A stretch of 64,000 nt of DNA from DATBAX01 sp963723765 (GTDB lineage Bacteria > Acidobacteriota > Terriglobia > Terriglobales > Acidobacteriaceae). Under the pieces are notes generated by a model. The model made no database searches and was not told the DNA's origin. It worked only from the letters and a program-made list of their open reading frames with translations. The stretch covers positions 1,116,001 to 1,180,000 of the forward strand of contig CAVRSD010000003.1 in NCBI GenBank assembly GCA_963723765.1, given 5' to 3'. Shown here in pieces: positions 17,689 to 25,393 of this stretch (the first letter of the stretch is position 1; every line of letters starts with the position of its first letter). Both the position numbers and the translations under genes were made by a program.

Positions 17689-18996
17689 TTATTTGGTAAC
17701 AATCTGCTTCAAAAACGCTGACCTGCACGATGCGTAAGTTGCGTCTCCTGCGTACCGGGCCAAAATGCTATGGGGCCCCGATTTGAGAGTCGAGGTGTAG
17801 AAGGCCGCAACTCCGTTAACCATGGGCACCGCTGCAAGCACGGTTGTTCCCGAGGTGAAGGTGACATTTTCGCCGTCTGGCGGCGGCCCGGCGACCGATG
17901 ACATGGTGGCTGTGATCGTCACGTCTTGTCCCACCAATGAAGGGTTCACGGAAGAGGCAATCGTCACACTCATCTTCGGAGTCAGAAGAAATGCGGCCGC
18001 AAAACTCGAGGCCACGATCTGCCCTGCATCGTTGATGGACCCCACGGAAGTGAGTTTGATGTTCTGACGAACCAGCGTACTCAAATCCTGCATGCCGGCC
18101 GCCTGCGTCCAGACAAACGGCACTACCTCGAGATCACTCGTCTGACGCATGCCGACGACTTGGCCCTTCCCGTTGATTGCCGGCGAGTTGCCGCCGCAAC
18201 ACGAGCCTGCCGGACCCAAATCCTGCATCCCGCCAGTTTGGCTCCAAAAGAATGCGTTCTCGTTAACATCATCTGTGCTGAAGGTCCCTACGATCTCGCC
18301 GCTCGCGTTTATCCCGGATGCAAAGCTATTAAAGCTTGAATCGAGGAAGGGCTTCATCCCTCCTGTTTCTGTCCAAAGAAACGCAAGATAATAGATTGGA
18401 GAGCTTCCCGTCATGCTGTAGCCCACTACTTGGCTGCTGCCATTTATCGCGGTGGCAAAGCTGGAATTTCCGCCAAGCGTACCGAGGTCTTTCACTCCTG
18501 TACTTTGACTCCATAAGAAAGCGTGCTGCCCGCCAGTCACATTGTACGTACCCGCGAGTTGGCCGTCGTTATTAAGCCCCGCCTGACCGAAGCAACAAGC
18601 TGATAATAAACTTAAATCCTGCATGCCCCCTGCCTGTGTCCAAACGAAGACGTCAATACTAGTAACCGCTCCAGGTTCGCCAGTTGCAGACCAACCGGTG
18701 ACCTCGCCGCTGTCGTTTAAAGCGTACGCGCTGCTACCGCCGCCTCCCAAAGACCCCAAATCAACCATTCCAGCAGACTTGCTCCAGAGAAAAGCATGGC
18801 AGCAAGTTACTGTTCCCTTGTGGCGGGTTGAAAAAGAACCAGCGACTTGCCCCGAGGCATTGATCCACATGCCAGACCCTCCGCCGTTAAGATACGGAAT
18901 ATCTAGTTTGGTGGCGGTATAGGCCTGTCCAAACACCGTCGACGTACTCAATAAGAACAGCGGAAGAAACAACATGCATAACACAAGCTTTTTCAT
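17689..18996 (-). CDS. Exported HAF-repeat protein with C-terminal Ig-like domain
   Basis: A 435-residue protein from ATG 18996 with a clear signal peptide (KKLVLCMLFLPLFLLSTSTVFG). The body consists of at least six HAF-type repeats of about 40-50 residues: HAFLWSQSTGVKDLGTLGG, AFLWTETGGMKPF, NAFFWSQTGGMQDLG, FVWTQAAGMQDLS, each with an INASGQVVG-like unit. The last ~85 residues form a bacterial Ig-like repeat (VTITATMSS..., GVAAFYTSTLKSGPHSILARYAGDATY). Such proteins are extracellular or surface-attached; binding targets are unknown. The upstream in-frame codons to 19038 are unlikely to be translated. Confidence 0.85.
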   Translation of the reverse strand: MKKLVLCMLFLPLFLLSTSTVFGQAYTATKLDIPYLNGGGSGMWINASGQVAGSFSTRHKGTVTCCHAFLWSKSAGMVDLGSLGGGGSSAYALNDSGEVTGWSATGEPGAVTSIDVFVWTQAGGMQDLSLLSACCFGQAGLNNDGQLAGTYNVTGGQHAFLWSQSTGVKDLGTLGGNSSFATAINGSSQVVGYSMTGSSPIYYLAFLWTETGGMKPFLDSSFNSFASGINASGEIVGTFSTDDVNENAFFWSQTGGMQDLGPAGSCCGGNSPAINGKGQVVGMRQTSDLEVVPFVWTQAAGMQDLSTLVRQNIKLTSVGSINDAGQIVASSFAAAFLLTPKMSVTIASSVNPSLVGQDVTITATMSSVAGPPPDGENVTFTSGTTVLAAVPMVNGVAAFYTSTLKSGPHSILARYAGDATYASCRSAFLKQIVTK

Positions 18997-19059
18997 TGGC
19001 TGAGTCCTCGCTCGTCTCGGACAACTTCCTGGCCGCAACTACTCGACCGAAACACAATA

Positions 19060-19497
19060 CTACTTCTTGAACAGATTTTCGAAGGCCTGCCGCGCGTCCA
19101 TGGGACGGGCGGTGGCCGGGGTCGAGGTCTGCTTCTCGACCCGCACACTGGTGGAGTAGAACGTACATTGATTCAGCTCGTCCTTGCGGGGAATCCGTTC
19201 AAGGATCGGCTGGGCGCATTCGAAGTGGGCGGAAGTATCGAAATACGTGCACTGTTTGCAGGAATGAAGGTCGAAACCACACTTGGGACATTTCCCCACC
19301 GGATCGGGAAGAGAGTTCAGCAGCGTGCCGCATTGCGCGCACCGTGTGACATTGTGCGTACCCGGCATCTGCAGGGCTCGCGGCCCGAAGGTTTCCTTTT
19401 TGGCAGGACGGTCGCTTGCATCTCTTGACTCTTTCTGGCGATCACTTTTCCGTCCACTGTCCTGATAGCCGTGCTGACGGTACTTCTGTTCTGACAC
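19060..19497 (-). CDS. Small multi-CxxC zinc-ribbon protein
   Basis: A 145-residue protein with GTG start. The first ~45 residues are charged and disordered. Then come CAQC, CPKC and CKQC motifs plus further Cys, enough for one or two zinc ribbons, followed by a Thr/Pro linker and an AFENLFKK tail. Sequence around the third motif (SCKQCTYFDTSAHFEC) suggests a rubredoxin/zinc-ribbon module used as an adaptor. No catalytic domain is visible and function is unknown. It lies 63 bp upstream of the HAF gene on the same strand but is probably independent. Confidence 0.7.
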   Translation of the reverse strand: MSEQKYRQHGYQDSGRKSDRQKESRDASDRPAKKETFGPRALQMPGTHNVTRCAQCGTLLNSLPDPVGKCPKCGFDLHSCKQCTYFDTSAHFECAQPILERIPRKDELNQCTFYSTSVRVEKQTSTPATARPMDARQAFENLFKK

Positions 19498-19698
19498 TCG
19501 TCCCCTCCGATTCGGATGACATTGTCTCGCTTGTACGCGGTCCTTACAAGTGCGGCGAGCGAACCTGACAGAAGCACTAGTTACGGGTCTGAGGAGCGGG
19601 GGGAAGAATTGCTGGCAGAATTGTATTTCGTCAGGGCCGATGCTACCATCCGATTAGTTGCAGCATCTCAGTTGCAGTCATTGGCGGAGGCCGATTTT

Positions 19699-20007
19699 AT
19701 GTCAGAACGAGATAGCAATAGTTTTCTGTGGTTTCTTGCGGGATTAGGAGTTGGCGCATTGGCGGGAGTGTTGTACGCACCCCAATCCGGCAGTGAGACC
19801 CGTGAGGCGATTCGCGCCAAAGCGGAAGAGGGCCGGGAGTTGGTAAAGGCTCGAGCCCGGCAGGCCCGCGAACAGGCCACGGAGTGGACGGAACGCGGCA
19901 AAGATGCCCTGAATCAACAGAAGGAACAGTTCCGGTCGGCCTTCGAAGCGGGCAAGCAAGCTTATCGCGAAACCACCACCGAAGGCGCTGGCGCGAAGAA
20001 TGTGTAG
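19699..20007 (+). CDS. YtxH domain-containing protein
   Basis: A 102-residue protein from ATG 19699, behind GGCGGAGG. It has a single hydrophobic helix (FLWFLAGLGVGALAGVLYAP) then a charged amphipathic helix rich in Lys/Arg/Glu (ETREAIRAKAEEGRELVKARARQAREQATEWTERGK), the YtxH pattern. It is a membrane-anchored stress-related small protein with unknown biochemistry. The in-frame extension to 19516 is not conserved-looking. It is paired with a DUF948-like gene 54 bp downstream, as in other genomes with YtxH. Confidence 0.8.
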   Translation: MSERDSNSFLWFLAGLGVGALAGVLYAPQSGSETREAIRAKAEEGRELVKARARQAREQATEWTERGKDALNQQKEQFRSAFEAGKQAYRETTTEGAGAKNV

Positions 20008-20061
20008 TTGATCTGCCTCGACGTACCGGTAGTGAAGGTGCAGTGAGGCGGAGTAACCCTT

Positions 20062-20565
20062 ATGGACTATCTACCCTATTTCGTGGGTGTGACGGCCGCA
20101 GCCGTCGTGCTGCAGGCGGGCATACTTGTAGGGCTGTTCCTGGCCGTCCGCAAGACGTCTGCTCGCGTGGAAGCGCTGGCGGCAGCCGTGACCACCAAAG
20201 TTCTGCCAACGGTTGAAATAGCAAACTCCATGCTATTGGATCTACGGCCGAAGATTGAGACCATGGTGGAAAACGTCACCGAATCGAGCACCATGGTTCG
20301 GGAACAAATCGAGCGAATTGATGCCACGGTCAGCGACGTGATCGACCGTACGCGGCTGCAAGTAATCCGCGCGGACGAACTGGTGAACGGGACCATGGAT
20401 CGTCTGGAGCAAACAAGGGATGTGGTGCACAAAACCGTAATCTCGCCCATTCGCCAAGTCTCGGGATTGATCCAAGGCGTGACGGCAGGGCTGGAGTTCC
20501 TGGTGGGATCGAGGCGGCGTCAGCGGGACGAAGTCAATGTGCCGCAGGATGAGATGTTTATCTAA
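20062..20565 (+). CDS. DUF948-like membrane-anchored coiled-coil protein
   Basis: A 167-residue protein. An N-terminal transmembrane helix (YFVGVTAAAVVLQAGILVGLFLAV) is followed by a long helical region with heptad-like hydrophobics (ALAAAVTTKVLPTVEIANSMLLDLRPKIETMVENVTE). The C-terminus is hydrophobic-to-basic (VTAGLEFLVGSRRRQRDE). This is the layout of DUF948-type general-stress proteins that accompany YtxH. It is probably co-transcribed with the YtxH gene, with a terminator 20 bp after its stop. Confidence 0.75.
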   Translation: MDYLPYFVGVTAAAVVLQAGILVGLFLAVRKTSARVEALAAAVTTKVLPTVEIANSMLLDLRPKIETMVENVTESSTMVREQIERIDATVSDVIDRTRLQVIRADELVNGTMDRLEQTRDVVHKTVISPIRQVSGLIQGVTAGLEFLVGSRRRQRDEVNVPQDEMFI

Positions 20566-20585
20566 GTATCTTCGAATTGAATCGT

Positions 20586-20613
20586 AAAGGGCAGCGCCAC
20601 GGCGCTGCCCTTT
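20586..20613 (+). terminator. Intrinsic terminator after the YtxH/DUF948 pair
   Basis: Stem GGGCAGCGC / GCGCTGCCC with a CACG tetraloop, flanked by AAA and TTTTT. Confidence 0.85.
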
Positions 20614-20782
20614 TTATTGGTGGTAACGGAATTGATGACGCGGAAAAGCCGAGGATGGAAAAAGGGGCAGTCGGGAAATCCGGGTACTCCCCAGTCCCCA
20701 CTGAATTCCGCGCTGCCCCATCCGCTCCGCAGACCCATGCATACGGAGCAAACTCAAATTTGATGGACGCAGAATTGGATAT

Positions 20783-21151
20783 TCAGCAGCGGAAAATACA
20801 AAGAAGAGAGGCGACCTCGGTGGAATCAGAAGCCGGCAGAAGTAGCTTATTGCTACTCCCCGGAAACGAAAGTCCCACAGGCGAAACCTGCAACGCAGCA
20901 TTTACGACTGCGAACACTGGAGCTGAAGTGGAACGCGCCTTGATGGCCGTGGGCGCGCTGTCGCGATGAAAAGCGGTATCCAGCAAATCGACCTGGGGCA
21001 ATACCAGAATCAGGACGAAAAGCAGCATCATGCTTACCAGGATGGCGACAGAGAGCGAATTGATATTCCACTTCGACACTTGAGGAAAATAGAATACCAG
21101 CACTGGGAAGACAATGGAACGAAAGTGCCATGAGTGTTCGCTACCGAACAC
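20783..21151 (-). CDS. Hypothetical small membrane protein
   Basis: A 122-residue ORF with one strong hydrophobic segment (NINSLSVAILVSMMLLFVLILVLPQVDLLDTAF). After it comes a hydrophilic part with basic and Ala/Ser-rich stretches. The membrane helix followed by LPQVDLLDTAFHRD looks like a real protein, and the position 15 bp after the mnmA stop on the same strand fits an operon. The N-terminus is uncertain; an internal ATG or GTG may be used. No known domain is recognised. Confidence 0.45.
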   Translation of the reverse strand: MFGSEHSWHFRSIVFPVLVFYFPQVSKWNINSLSVAILVSMMLLFVLILVLPQVDLLDTAFHRDSAPTAIKARSTSAPVFAVVNAALQVSPVGLSFPGSSNKLLLPASDSTEVASLLCIFRC

Positions 21152-21165
21152 TGGGGAACGCAGAT

Positions 21166-22293
21166 TCAGGTGGTCAAGATTGAAGCAATCCAGCCGCCAC
21201 CAACGACGGTCTCGCGGTCATAGAACACGGCGGCTTGGCCGGGGGTGATGGCCCGCTGGGGCTGATCGAAAGTGGCGAGGATTTTGTCATCGCCGGACTT
21301 CTCAATTACGGCGGGAGCGCCTTCGTGGCGATGACGAATCTTCACGGTGACCCGCATAGGGCCAGCCAAGTCTTCGACCGAAATCAAATTGGTGCGGTGG
21401 ACGCGAAGCTTCTTCGAATAGAGATCTTCCTGCTTGCCGACGACGACCTGGCGAGTGTCTCCCTTGATCTGGATCACGTACAAAGGCGAACCAGTAGCCA
21501 CGCCCAATCCTTTGCGCTGGCCGACGGTGAAATTGTGGATGCCACCGTGCTCGCCAACTACTTGCCCGTCGGTAGTGACAAGCTCGCCGGCGGTGTCGGG
21601 CAAAGACTCGCCCTGTTCGCCGAGGTAAGCATCGATAAAATTCTTGTAATCACCACCGGGAACGAAGCAAATTTCCTGCGAATCGCGCTTCTCAGCCAGA
21701 GCCAATCCGGACCGCCGGGCCAGTTCGCGAACTTCCGGCTTGGTCATTTCACCCAAGGGAAACAGAGTCCGGCTGAGCTGGTCTTGGGTTAGGCCGAACA
21801 GAAAATAGGTTTGGTCCTTAGCGGAATCAGTCGGGCGCTTGAGCAGCCAGCGGCCGCTGCCTTCATCGAACCCTACGCGGGCGTAGTGGCCGGTAGCGAG
21901 CGCATCGGCGCCAATCTGCTGGGCGGTAATGAGTAATTGATCAAACTTCAAGTGATTGTTGCAGAGACTGCAAGGGATGGGCGTACGTCCGGAAAGATAC
22001 TCGGCCACGAAGGGACGCACCACATCCTGCTCAAAGCGATCTTCCTGATTGACCACGTAATAGGGGATACCTATAGTCTCGGCCACGCGGCGGGCATCGT
22101 AGACGTCGTCCAGCGAACAGCAGCGGCCGTGTACTGCCTCTGGCATGCCTTCGTGACCCGCCAGACGGCGCTGGTTCCAGAGTTGCATGGTCAGTCCAAT
22201 GACGTTGTGACCTTCAGAACGCAGCATGGCCGCGACAGCGGAGGAGTCAACTCCTCCGGACATGGCGACGGCGATGGTTCGGGCTTGCGGCAT
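21166..22293 (-). CDS. mnmA: tRNA-specific 2-thiouridylase MnmA
   Basis: A 375-residue enzyme that thiolates U34 of tRNA-Lys/Glu/Gln. The PP-loop motif AMSGGVDSSAVAAML starts near residue 10. The first catalytic Cys is in PCSLCNNHLKFD, the second in SQEICFVPGGDYKNF, and the tRNA-binding GHYARV segment is visible. Sulfur reaches it from a cysteine desulfurase, and such a gene lies directly upstream on the same strand, a meaningful pairing. The 63 bp between them carries a strong inverted repeat. Confidence 0.95.
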   Translation of the reverse strand: MPQARTIAVAMSGGVDSSAVAAMLRSEGHNVIGLTMQLWNQRRLAGHEGMPEAVHGRCCSLDDVYDARRVAETIGIPYYVVNQEDRFEQDVVRPFVAEYLSGRTPIPCSLCNNHLKFDQLLITAQQIGADALATGHYARVGFDEGSGRWLLKRPTDSAKDQTYFLFGLTQDQLSRTLFPLGEMTKPEVRELARRSGLALAEKRDSQEICFVPGGDYKNFIDAYLGEQGESLPDTAGELVTTDGQVVGEHGGIHNFTVGQRKGLGVATGSPLYVIQIKGDTRQVVVGKQEDLYSKKLRVHRTNLISVEDLAGPMRVTVKIRHRHEGAPAVIEKSGDDKILATFDQPQRAITPGQAAVFYDRETVVGGGWIASILTT

Positions 22294-22299
22294 TGGGAT

Positions 22300-22373
22300 C
22301 AGCTGCTAGCTACTAGCTTCGAGCTACATCCTCGGTGTATAGGCTGGTGGATGTGGCTAGTAGCTAGAAGCTG
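22300..22373. repeat. Inverted repeat spanning the iscS stop and the mnmA leader
   Basis: Arm 22300-22317 (CAGCTGCTAGCTACTAGC) pairs with 22356-22373 with a single mismatch around a 38-nt loop that contains a second complementary pair (CTACATCC/GGATGTGG). The right arm encodes the last residues and stop of the cysteine desulfurase (TASSY). Confidence 0.7.
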
Positions 22374-23523
22374 TCTTATTGTAAACCGGCGACAGCTCCC
22401 GTAGGCGAGCCACAGTTCCGGAAATGAGGGAAAGAGCAAAATTTACGTCTTCCGGTGTGTTCTGCTTGCCCAGGCTGAAGCGGAGGCTGGCGCGGGCGCG
22501 GTCTGGCGGCATTCCCATCGCCATGAGGACGTGGGACGGCTCCAGGGCTCCCGAAGAACAGGCAGCGCCCGTGGAAACGGCCAGTCCCTTCAAATCGAGC
22601 GCGATCACCAGAGCTTCGCCTTCGATGTAATCGAAATAGATGTTGGTGGTGTTGGGAACTCGCGGAGCGCCTGCGCCGTTCACCCCTGTGGCTTCGACAT
22701 CGCGGAGAATTGTCTGCTCGAGGTGGTCACGCATGGCGGCGACTTTCTTGTCATCGCCACGCCGAAAGGCTTCCATGGCCAATTCCGCAGCTTTGCCCAG
22801 ACCGACGATTCCGGGAACATTCTCCGTACCGGCGCGACGGGATCGTTCGTGACGGCCACCATGGAGAATCGGCTGGAGGAGAGTTCCCTTGCGGACGTAG
22901 AGAGCACCCACACCCTGCGGCGCATGAATCTTGTGTCCGGAGAGCGACAGCAAATCACAGCCGAGATTTCTTACGTCTATGGGAATTTTGCCAACCGCTT
23001 GCACCCCGTCGGTATGAAAATAGACATCGGCCTCGGCGGCAATCTTGCCAATTTCCTCGACCGGCTGCAACACACCGGTTTCGTTGTTGGCCAGGATGAT
23101 GGTGATGAGTCTGGTATTCGGCCTAAGGGCTCGGCGGACGTCGCCGGGGTCGACCAGCCCGCGCCCATCCACTGGTATATAGGTGACTTCGCATCCGAGG
23201 GCTTCGAGTTGCTTGCAGGAGTTCAGGACCGCGTGATGCTCGATGGTGGATGAAATGACATGATCGCCGGGACGGGCGAGGCCGAAAATGGCAAGGTTGT
23301 CTGACTCAGTGCCACCGCTGGTGAAAACGATTTCGGAAGCGCGGCATCCCAGAAGGGCGGCAACCGATTCACGCGCTCGCTCGACCGCCGCCCGCGTTTC
23401 CTGTCCATGGTGGTGGATGGACGAAGCGTTGCCAGCGTGCTCACCGAAGTAAGGCAGCATGGCCTCTAAGACTTCGGGAAGCACTGGGGTACTGGCGTTA
23501 TTGTCGAGATAGACGCGGCGCAT
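22357..23523 (-). CDS. iscS: Cysteine desulfurase (IscS/NifS family)
   Basis: A 388-residue PLP enzyme that releases sulfur from cysteine onto its own cysteine. Visible features are an N-terminal YLDNNASTPV, SSTIEHHAV, the PLP-lysine motif SLSGHKIHAPQGVGALYV, the RAGTENVPGIVG loop and the active-site Cys in STGAACSSGALEPSHV, which places it in the class I IscS/NifS group. Next in line is mnmA, so it most likely feeds tRNA thiolation, with Fe-S assembly also possible; no iscU is nearby. The C-terminal ~7 residues are encoded by a repeat arm. Confidence 0.93.
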   Translation of the reverse strand: MRRVYLDNNASTPVLPEVLEAMLPYFGEHAGNASSIHHHGQETRAAVERARESVAALLGCRASEIVFTSGGTESDNLAIFGLARPGDHVISSTIEHHAVLNSCKQLEALGCEVTYIPVDGRGLVDPGDVRRALRPNTRLITIILANNETGVLQPVEEIGKIAAEADVYFHTDGVQAVGKIPIDVRNLGCDLLSLSGHKIHAPQGVGALYVRKGTLLQPILHGGRHERSRRAGTENVPGIVGLGKAAELAMEAFRRGDDKKVAAMRDHLEQTILRDVEATGVNGAGAPRVPNTTNIYFDYIEGEALVIALDLKGLAVSTGAACSSGALEPSHVLMAMGMPPDRARASLRFSLGKQNTPEDVNFALSLISGTVARLRELSPVYNKTASSY

Positions 23524-23567
23524 GACCTAAGATTATTTTACGCTTGTGAGGGGGTGGGAGGTTGTTA

Positions 23568-23780
23568 CTATGCGACTGTTACAACTTCGGCTTCAGCGGT
23601 GGGTTCTGGAATCGGCAGTTTATCTTCCCGGAGGCCCTCCAGATGGAACTCAATGGCCTCGCGGATCAGTTGCTGCGTTTCTTGTTTAGTGCGCCCTGTC
23701 GTGATCACTCCGGGAAGGTCGGGTACGTAGGCACCCCAACCAGTCTGGGATTTCTCATAAACGACAACGTAGTTAATCAC
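23568..23780 (-). CDS. hicB: HicB-family antitoxin
   Basis: A 70-residue protein with the degraded-RNase-H HicB fold pattern: YVVVYEKSQTGWGAYVPDLPGVITTGRTKQETQQLIREAIEFHLEGL. It starts at GTG 23780, which overlaps the hicA stop as GTGA. It binds HicA and blocks its RNase activity. The order toxin then antitoxin is standard for HicAB. No DNA-binding domain is fused, so autoregulation would need another factor or the complex itself. Confidence 0.88.
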   Translation of the reverse strand: MINYVVVYEKSQTGWGAYVPDLPGVITTGRTKQETQQLIREAIEFHLEGLREDKLPIPEPTAEAEVVTVA

Positions 23781-23962
23781 TTTAAACCTGCCTGTTTCAA
23801 AACGCTGTTTAACGTGCCGGGTGGTAGATCGTCTTTAGGATGACCTGGCAACGTTACCCGCCCCAATTTCGTTGGATGCTTATATTGTCTATGGCTGCCC
23901 TTCGTTGCTTTGAGATACCAGCCATCCCGCTCTAGCAACTTAATGATATCGCGGACTTTCAT
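23777..23962 (-). CDS. hicA: HicA-family mRNA interferase toxin
   Basis: A 61-residue protein with the dsRBD-like HicA fold: MKVRDIIKLLERDGWYLKATKGSHRQYKHPTKLGRVTLPGHP. The catalytic His lies in GSHRQY. Function: translation-independent mRNA cleavage. It overlaps hicB by 4 nt. The module sits between iscS and citrate synthase, all on the same strand. Confidence 0.9.
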   Translation of the reverse strand: MKVRDIIKLLERDGWYLKATKGSHRQYKHPTKLGRVTLPGHPKDDLPPGTLNSVLKQAGLK

Positions 23963-24028
23963 GGTTATCCAAGTTACGTCCGTGGAGCACCAGATTCGCT
24001 GGACAATTAAGTGCTAAAAGCCCAGACC

Positions 24029-25165
24029 CTAACGCTGCTCAATCGGTACATAATGATTGGGGTAGGCAGGACCGATGTAGTCGGCACGAGGACGGATCAG
24101 GCGGTTGTCGTCGAGCTGCTCGATGACATGGGCTGTCCAGCCACTGACGCGGGAGACGGCAAAGATCGGGGTGAACAGGTCAACGTCAATCCCGAGGGTG
24201 TGGTAGGTCGAGGCGGAATAGAAATCCACGTTGGCGTTGAGCTTCTTCTCGTTTTTTATGAATTCTTCAATCTTGTGCGACATTTCGTACCATTTGTCCT
24301 GCCCGCTGGAATGGCATAGATCGTGAGACATTTTGCGCAGGTGCGTGGCACGCGGATCTTCGGTGTGATAGACACGATGGCCGAAGCCCGGAACTTTTTT
24401 CTTTTCCGCCAGCATTTTCTTGATGAATTCCACCGGCTCGGCTTTAACGGCATCGATGGCTTCGAGTATGTGGAATACGGCTTCGTTCGCGCCACCGTGC
24501 AATGGCCCTTTCAGTGTGCCGATGGCTGAGGTGACAGCGGAATGCATGTCAGAAAGAGTTGCTGCTGTAACTCGTGCCGCAAATGTCGAAGCATTCAGCT
24601 CATGGTCGGCGTGCAGGATTAAGGCAATGTCCAAAGCACGCTCGGCAGTCTCCGTAGGACGGGTGCCATTCAGCAACAGCAGGAAATTGGCTGCGTGGGA
24701 CAGCGAGCGGTCTGGTTCTACCACACTCTTCCCTTTGCGGATACGGTCGTACGCCGCCACGATCATCGCGATCTGTGAAGTCAGCCGGATCGCTTTGTTC
24801 ACGTTAGCGTCATGATCGTTCTTTTTTGCTTCCGGATCGTAGAAGGAAAGCGCGGAAACCGCCGTGCGCAGAACGTCCATGGGCAGGACATCCTTGGGCG
24901 CGGTACGCAGAAGATTGATGATTGCCGGATCCAGTTTGCGCTCTTCGGCGAGGCGAGAACGCAGTTTCTTCAATTCATCGCCAGTGGGAAGTTTGCCATT
25001 CCAGAGTAGATAGCAGGTTTCTTCGAAGTTGGATTTGTCCGCCAGTTCGTGAATATCGATGCCACGATATGCCAAAACGCCCTGATCGCCATCGATATAG
25101 CAGATGCCGGATGTTGTGGCAACCACTCCCTCCAACCCCTTGGGAGCTTGCATGGTGGTGGACAT
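24029..25165 (-). CDS. Citrate synthase family protein
   Basis: A 378-residue type I-like bacterial citrate synthase that condenses acetyl-CoA with oxaloacetate. Catalytic residues are visible: His in PLHGGANEAV, His in VPGFGHRVYHTEDPR, and Asp in NANVDFYSAS. The start is ATG 25165, preceded by GAGCGAGG; longer frames upstream add a charged stretch without homology. The short length and dimer-type motifs are shared with 2-methylcitrate synthases, so a propionate role cannot be excluded. No prpB/prpD genes are adjacent, which favours a TCA-cycle role. Confidence 0.92.
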   Translation of the reverse strand: MSTTMQAPKGLEGVVATTSGICYIDGDQGVLAYRGIDIHELADKSNFEETCYLLWNGKLPTGDELKKLRSRLAEERKLDPAIINLLRTAPKDVLPMDVLRTAVSALSFYDPEAKKNDHDANVNKAIRLTSQIAMIVAAYDRIRKGKSVVEPDRSLSHAANFLLLLNGTRPTETAERALDIALILHADHELNASTFAARVTAATLSDMHSAVTSAIGTLKGPLHGGANEAVFHILEAIDAVKAEPVEFIKKMLAEKKKVPGFGHRVYHTEDPRATHLRKMSHDLCHSSGQDKWYEMSHKIEEFIKNEKKLNANVDFYSASTYHTLGIDVDLFTPIFAVSRVSGWTAHVIEQLDDNRLIRPRADYIGPAYPNHYVPIEQR

Positions 25166-25393
25166 AAAACCTCGCTCAATCGCCTGGATTTGGTTGTTGC
25201 CGCACGGGAAGGAAGTGCTGTCGCAACTAGCTTTTATACGCTTTTCCGCTGACTTTTCCAACTCCCGAAGGTACCTCGTCCTTTCACTTTTTGTCCGCAA
25301 GTTCCGGACTGGTAAAGCGTTCCGTAAGCACTAAGGTTCAAGTACCCCTTGAAACGACTGCGAATGGTCACTCTTCCCGGTTACAATCGACGC

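Noticed and set aside
20577..20969. 130-codon plus-strand ORF after the terminator
   Set aside because: Starts inside the terminator and has no recognisable protein pattern; the opposite-strand frame looks more real.
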